Shown here: piece by piece, positions 6,553-9,452 of the stretch
Layout of the letters: each line of letters begins with the position of its first letter
Position numbering within the stretch: position 1 is the stretch's first letter
From: Candidatus Bipolaricaulota bacterium
Lineage (GTDB): Bacteria > Bipolaricaulota > Bipolaricaulia > RBG-16-55-9 > DRXL01
DNA length: 9,452 bases
NCBI GenBank assembly: GCA_023512665.1
Contig: JAILZC010000019.1
Location: forward strand, 1-9,452
Direction of reading: 5' to 3'
The notes under the pieces: model-generated
The model's database searches: none
What the model was told of the DNA's origin: nothing
Seen by the model: only the letters and a program-made list of their open reading frames with translations
Program-made: the position numbers and the translations under genes

Positions 6553-9399
6553 TCAAAACCCACCGCCCACGTCAAAATAGACCGTCGGGCTGGCCTGCCC
6601 CGTCCCTTGCGCTATCCCCACTCTGAGCTCCACCGGCGCCCTGTAGCCCAGCACGATTCTTAGTCGCAGCTCGCCCCCGTAACTGAAGAGCGTCTCTCCC
6701 GACGCGAGCGATCTTTCAAAGATATACGCCCCGTCCGTGAAGAGCAGCCCGTCAAGGCGATCAAAGAAGATAGACCATAACCCGATACCCTTCCCAAGGT
6801 GCAGCACGGGGAACGAGAACTCCCAGCTCGTGTAGGCGATCTGCGAAGCCTTGCGGAACTCATGAGGAAAGCCGCGCAAGGGCCACGCTCCCCCCGGCCC
6901 CCCCGCGCTCAACAGCTTGATGTCATCGCGCGCCAGCACCGTCAGCCGACTCAAACGATTCGTAAACCCCAACGGCAACTGGAAGCTCTCGCGTTGCACA
7001 ATCTGAAAGAGCATCTTCCATGAGCGATCATGCCATGCGAATTCAACCGAAAGTCTCAAATCCCGCCCGATCCGTAACAGATCGCTGCCGCCCTCGAGCG
7101 ACTCGCGATAGCGCACGAGCAACGACGGCGTGAGTTGATTCTCTTGACGTAGCTGCGTTCCTAGGGCGAGCGTCTGGGTTCGACCCATCACGCGCGAGAG
7201 GGTCAATTCCAGTTCAGCCCGCGCGACGCTCCCAGACTCGGCGCTACGCTCAAGGTGCGCTAAGAATTTCGGGCCCAGCGAGTTGACCGTCTCCGCAAAC
7301 CACGCGAGCCAGGGCGTTCTCGCCTTCAGAGCAAATTCTATTGAGTAATCGAACGCGAGCACCGGCTGTTGGCTCTTCAGATCGAGCCCGGCGTACAGCG
7401 TATAGTTCTGATGCCCCAGGGGATCGAATCCCATCACAAAGAGAGCTGGCTGCAACGGATTGGGGATGGGCACCCACAGGCGAGGCGCTAAGAATTCTTG
7501 GGCGCGATAGGGCTGCGCCGCTAGGTCCGCGCGGCGCCAGCCGAGCCATTCTGAAATATTCTCGCGCTCAAACTCCACGGGCTTCCACCTTTGGGGATCG
7601 TATTCCATCACGTGGAGTTCATAGCCCTTGGTGCTGTAGCTGATAAACGCGATCTTCGTCCCGTCGGGCGAGACCGCCGGGGCGAACGCCCCTGTGAGCA
7701 CGTTCGTGACTTTGAAGAATTGCCCATCGGAGAGCCGATACGCGTAGAGATTATAGACGCCGTCGCGCTCCGAGCTGAATAGAACGAAGTTCCCGTCTGG
7801 GGACCATTCGGGGTCGAAGTCTCCGGCTTTGTCTTGGGTGAGGGACCTCTCCCCTAGCCCCTTCCCTTCAGGGAAGGGGTTGGGGGATAGGTCATGGGGG
7901 AGGTCAAGCACATACAGATCTTGGTAGCCGCCCATCTTCCAGAGCGTCAGCGCGATCTGCTTCCCATCGGGCGAGATCGCAAACGAGTCTATGAGAGTCC
8001 CGTCGGGGAACTCGTAGAGCGGCACGATGCGCTTGCCCTCGAGCTCATAGAGAGCGAGAATCGGGGCTTGGCCGTTGGGGCGCTGCTGCGCAAAGAGAAT
8101 CTTTGTGCCGTCGGGGAAGAAGACCGGATGATACGCGCGGGCGCGCTCCGTCAGCCGGCGCTCCTCTTTCTTCTCCAAGTCCCATAGATAGAGATCAGCA
8201 TAGACGTAGCGATTGTCGAAGATCTCGTGTCTGGTGTAGAGCACGAATTTGCCGTCGGGAGAGACCTGAGGCGCCGGGGCGAAGAACGGCGGCCTGAAAA
8301 AGCCAAGCTCGAAGGGCATAGCAAAAACAGCGTGATCCTCCCTGCCGTCGGGGGTGATGCGTCGGATCGAAGCTTCGCGCACCGGGTCTTTGTGATAGTA
8401 ATAGATGAATTTCCCGTCGGGCGACCAGGCAGGGTCGTTGTTCCAATACTGTAAGCGACTGATGTTGCGCGAGGGCGTGACGCCTTCGCTCTTGATCTTC
8501 TCAATATGGGGCTCAAAGAGCCCTTTGAGCCATTCGCGCCATGCCCTCTCTAGCTCTGACGCTGAGACGCCTAGAGCTTTCTTAAAGACGCTATCAAAAT
8601 CGTTGATCGCGCCAAAAGTGACGATGGGCAGCAGCGAGTCGGCGTTGAGTTCGTCTATGAGAGCGAGTTTGTCGTCCCCATATTTTTCAGCGATGAAGCG
8701 GGCGAACCACGCGCCCCAGTCGTGGGTGAGCATGTAGCCCGAGGGCCAGTGCGGGGGATCGTAGCCGTAGCCCACGCCCATCTGATCTAAGGGCGTAAAG
8801 CGCCTCTCCAGCACCTCGGCGCGAAGGTACATGGCGTCGCGAGCAGAATTCGAACGTGACGCACCGGTGCGTTTTAGTTCAAAATAGATGGGAATCCCCT
8901 CGATGATCGTGCCGGGCTTGGATCTGTTCGTGAGGGTGAGCACTGGGCCGAGCCACGGGCGCAATCTCTCAGAAAGTCCTGACGCTTTCATAATATCGAA
9001 GACGTGTCCGATCTCGTGATAGAGGACGTCTTCGAGCCACGAAGGATTTTGGGGGTTGAGCCACTCATTGAAGACGCGCGCGTTGGAGACGCTGGCGATC
9101 ACATCCCCAAATGGGTTTGCTGCGCCAACGGCAAAATCTGACGGGTCAGCCAAGATAATATGAATTGTGAAGGGCACCGTATATCTGAGCTCCCTGACCC
9201 AAAACTGATATGCCTCCTCGCTGATGAGGGCCGCTTCTTGGGCGATCTCTTCGAGCCCATCGTGATAGATGATGCGAAAGTGCTCGGTCGAGAGCACGGA
9301 CCAATCCCGTGCGGGATCGAGGTCGAGAAATTGTGCCGACGCTGTGCTGACCCAGCTCAGGATCAATACACCGACGATAAGAAGCCCTCTTGCATGCAT
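6553..9399 (-). CDS. Exported peptidase-MA-like / TolB-type beta-propeller protein with probable outer-membrane barrel
   Basis: The 948-residue protein begins with a Sec signal peptide: a short positive start (MHAR), a hydrophobic core at about 5-19, and a likely cleavage after the ASA at 20-22. Residues ~30-300 look like a gluzincin (peptidase MA-like) domain, with the zinc motif HEIGH at 128-132 and a candidate third ligand Glu167 in IIEGIP. Residues ~315-605 form a TolB/WD40-like propeller with SPDG or FPDG turns at 326, 380, 428, 476, 533 and 577. Residues ~630-948 are rich in alternating strands and end in VYFDVGGGF; a terminal aromatic residue is typical of outer-membrane barrels. The ATG at 9399 has AGGAGG five bases upstream. 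A palindromic repeat encodes residues 503-519. By inference it is a periplasmic or outer-membrane protein; the substrate is unknown and proteolytic activity is unproven. Domain architecture is confident, function is not. Confidence 0.9.
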   Translation of the reverse strand: MHARGLLIVGVLILSWVSTASAQFLDLDPARDWSVLSTEHFRIIYHDGLEEIAQEAALISEEAYQFWVRELRYTVPFTIHIILADPSDFAVGAANPFGDVIASVSNARVFNEWLNPQNPSWLEDVLYHEIGHVFDIMKASGLSERLRPWLGPVLTLTNRSKPGTIIEGIPIYFELKRTGASRSNSARDAMYLRAEVLERRFTPLDQMGVGYGYDPPHWPSGYMLTHDWGAWFARFIAEKYGDDKLALIDELNADSLLPIVTFGAINDFDSVFKKALGVSASELERAWREWLKGLFEPHIEKIKSEGVTPSRNISRLQYWNNDPAWSPDGKFIYYYHKDPVREASIRRITPDGREDHAVFAMPFELGFFRPPFFAPAPQVSPDGKFVLYTRHEIFDNRYVYADLYLWDLEKKEERRLTERARAYHPVFFPDGTKILFAQQRPNGQAPILALYELEGKRIVPLYEFPDGTLIDSFAISPDGKQIALTLWKMGGYQDLYVLDLPHDLSPNPFPEGKGLGERSLTQDKAGDFDPEWSPDGNFVLFSSERDGVYNLYAYRLSDGQFFKVTNVLTGAFAPAVSPDGTKIAFISYSTKGYELHVMEYDPQRWKPVEFERENISEWLGWRRADLAAQPYRAQEFLAPRLWVPIPNPLQPALFVMGFDPLGHQNYTLYAGLDLKSQQPVLAFDYSIEFALKARTPWLAWFAETVNSLGPKFLAHLERSAESGSVARAELELTLSRVMGRTQTLALGTQLRQENQLTPSLLVRYRESLEGGSDLLRIGRDLRLSVEFAWHDRSWKMLFQIVQRESFQLPLGFTNRLSRLTVLARDDIKLLSAGGPGGAWPLRGFPHEFRKASQIAYTSWEFSFPVLHLGKGIGLWSIFFDRLDGLLFTDGAYIFERSLASGETLFSYGGELRLRIVLGYRAPVELRVGIAQGTGQASPTVYFDVGGGF
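7844..7893. repeat. 50-nt palindromic repeat inside the propeller coding region
   Basis: Two 23-nt arms flank the loop TTCA (7867-7870). The inner nine base pairs (CCCCTTCCC with GGGAAGGGG, 7858-7866 and 7871-7879) are perfect. The outer part pairs with two G-T wobbles and one mismatch (7849 with 7888). On the coding strand it reads in frame as DLSPNPFPEGKGLGERS (residues 503-519), lying between two propeller blades. The sequence type, with CCCC-rich arms around a TTCA/TGAA loop, resembles palindromic repeats scattered in many environmental bacterial genomes; that family resemblance is from memory. It is not a terminator: there is no T-run and it lies mid-gene. Confidence 0.8.
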
Positions 9400-9404
9400 A
9401 GATG

Positions 9405-9410
9405 CCTCCT
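9405..9410 (-). promoter_or_regulatory. Ribosome binding site of the propeller protein gene
   Basis: Minus-strand AGGAGG lies five bases before the ATG at 9399 and supports that start. A second ATG at 9395 is out of frame. No convincing promoter is visible in the remaining 42 bases to the window edge. Confidence 0.75.
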
Positions 9411-9423
9411 ATGATATTTGAAT

Positions 9424-9451
9424 CACGGAAAGCACGGAATATGCCACAGAA
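9424..9451 (-). repeat. Three copies of a TTCYGTG heptamer upstream of the propeller gene
   Basis: On the minus strand TTCTGTG (9451-9445), TTCCGTG (9439-9433) and TTCCGTG (9430-9424) occur 12 and 9 bases apart, just upstream of the gene start. They could be the end of a dispersed intergenic repeat or sites for a regulator. The window ends here, so the full extent is not visible. Confidence 0.4.
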
Positions 9452-9452
9452 G

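Noticed and set aside
3500..6556. TTG at 6556 as the helicase start
   Set aside because: The ATG at 6529 has a properly spaced AAGGTG. The nine extra residues add nothing to the PLD domain.
6540..6580. TTGACG with TAGTTT/TATAAA as a helicase promoter
   Set aside because: The -10 match is poor at correct spacing, and TATAAA overlaps the ribosome site, so the call would be too weak to list.
7844..7893. The strong hairpin as a transcription terminator
   Set aside because: It lies in the middle of an open, motif-rich gene and has no T-run on either strand.
1..9452. CRISPR array, tRNA, rRNA or insertion sequence
   Set aside because: No regularly spaced repeats, transposase frame or RNA gene pattern was seen; almost the whole window is coding.

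Overview
All genes seen lie on the minus strand, so transcription runs from right to left. The organism looks like an uncultured diderm bacterium of moderate to high GC content. The largest protein on the right has a Sec signal peptide, Zn-peptidase and beta-propeller regions, and a C-terminal part ending in Phe, as outer-membrane barrels do. Two palindromic repeats resemble types common in the genomes of environmental bacteria. The phylum cannot be fixed from this window.

Right part (9399-6553): an exported 948-residue protein with an N-terminal HEIGH metallopeptidase-like domain, a TolB/WD40-like propeller carrying several SPDG motifs, and a probable C-terminal beta-barrel. A 50-nt hairpin repeat lies in frame inside the propeller.

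Middle part (6529-3500): a 1009-residue protein joining an N-terminal phospholipase-D-like nuclease domain to an SNF2/RapA-type helicase. Downstream is a small toxin-antitoxin locus (3503-3062). It has a clear promoter whose -35 box covers the helicase stop codon, an inverted repeat between the -35 and -10 boxes, a ribbon-helix-helix MazE-like antitoxin (85 aa), and only the first 49 codons of a MazF/PemK toxin. The toxin stop codon forms part of the ribosome binding site of the next gene, so the toxin was probably cut off when the flanking DNA was joined.

Left part (3050 to beyond base 1): a very large Eco57I-class adenine-N6 DNA methyltransferase (at least 1016 residues, open at the left edge). 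It has motif I DPACGSGSF, motif IV NPPY and a downstream region resembling a target-recognition domain. A second palindromic repeat is read in frame between its catalytic and recognition parts.

The PLD-helicase and the methyltransferase very probably form a restriction-modification or DISARM/BREX-like phage defence unit. The antitoxin remnant between them sits where it could regulate the methyltransferase. The defence role and the regulation are inference; the domain calls rest on motifs visible in the translations.
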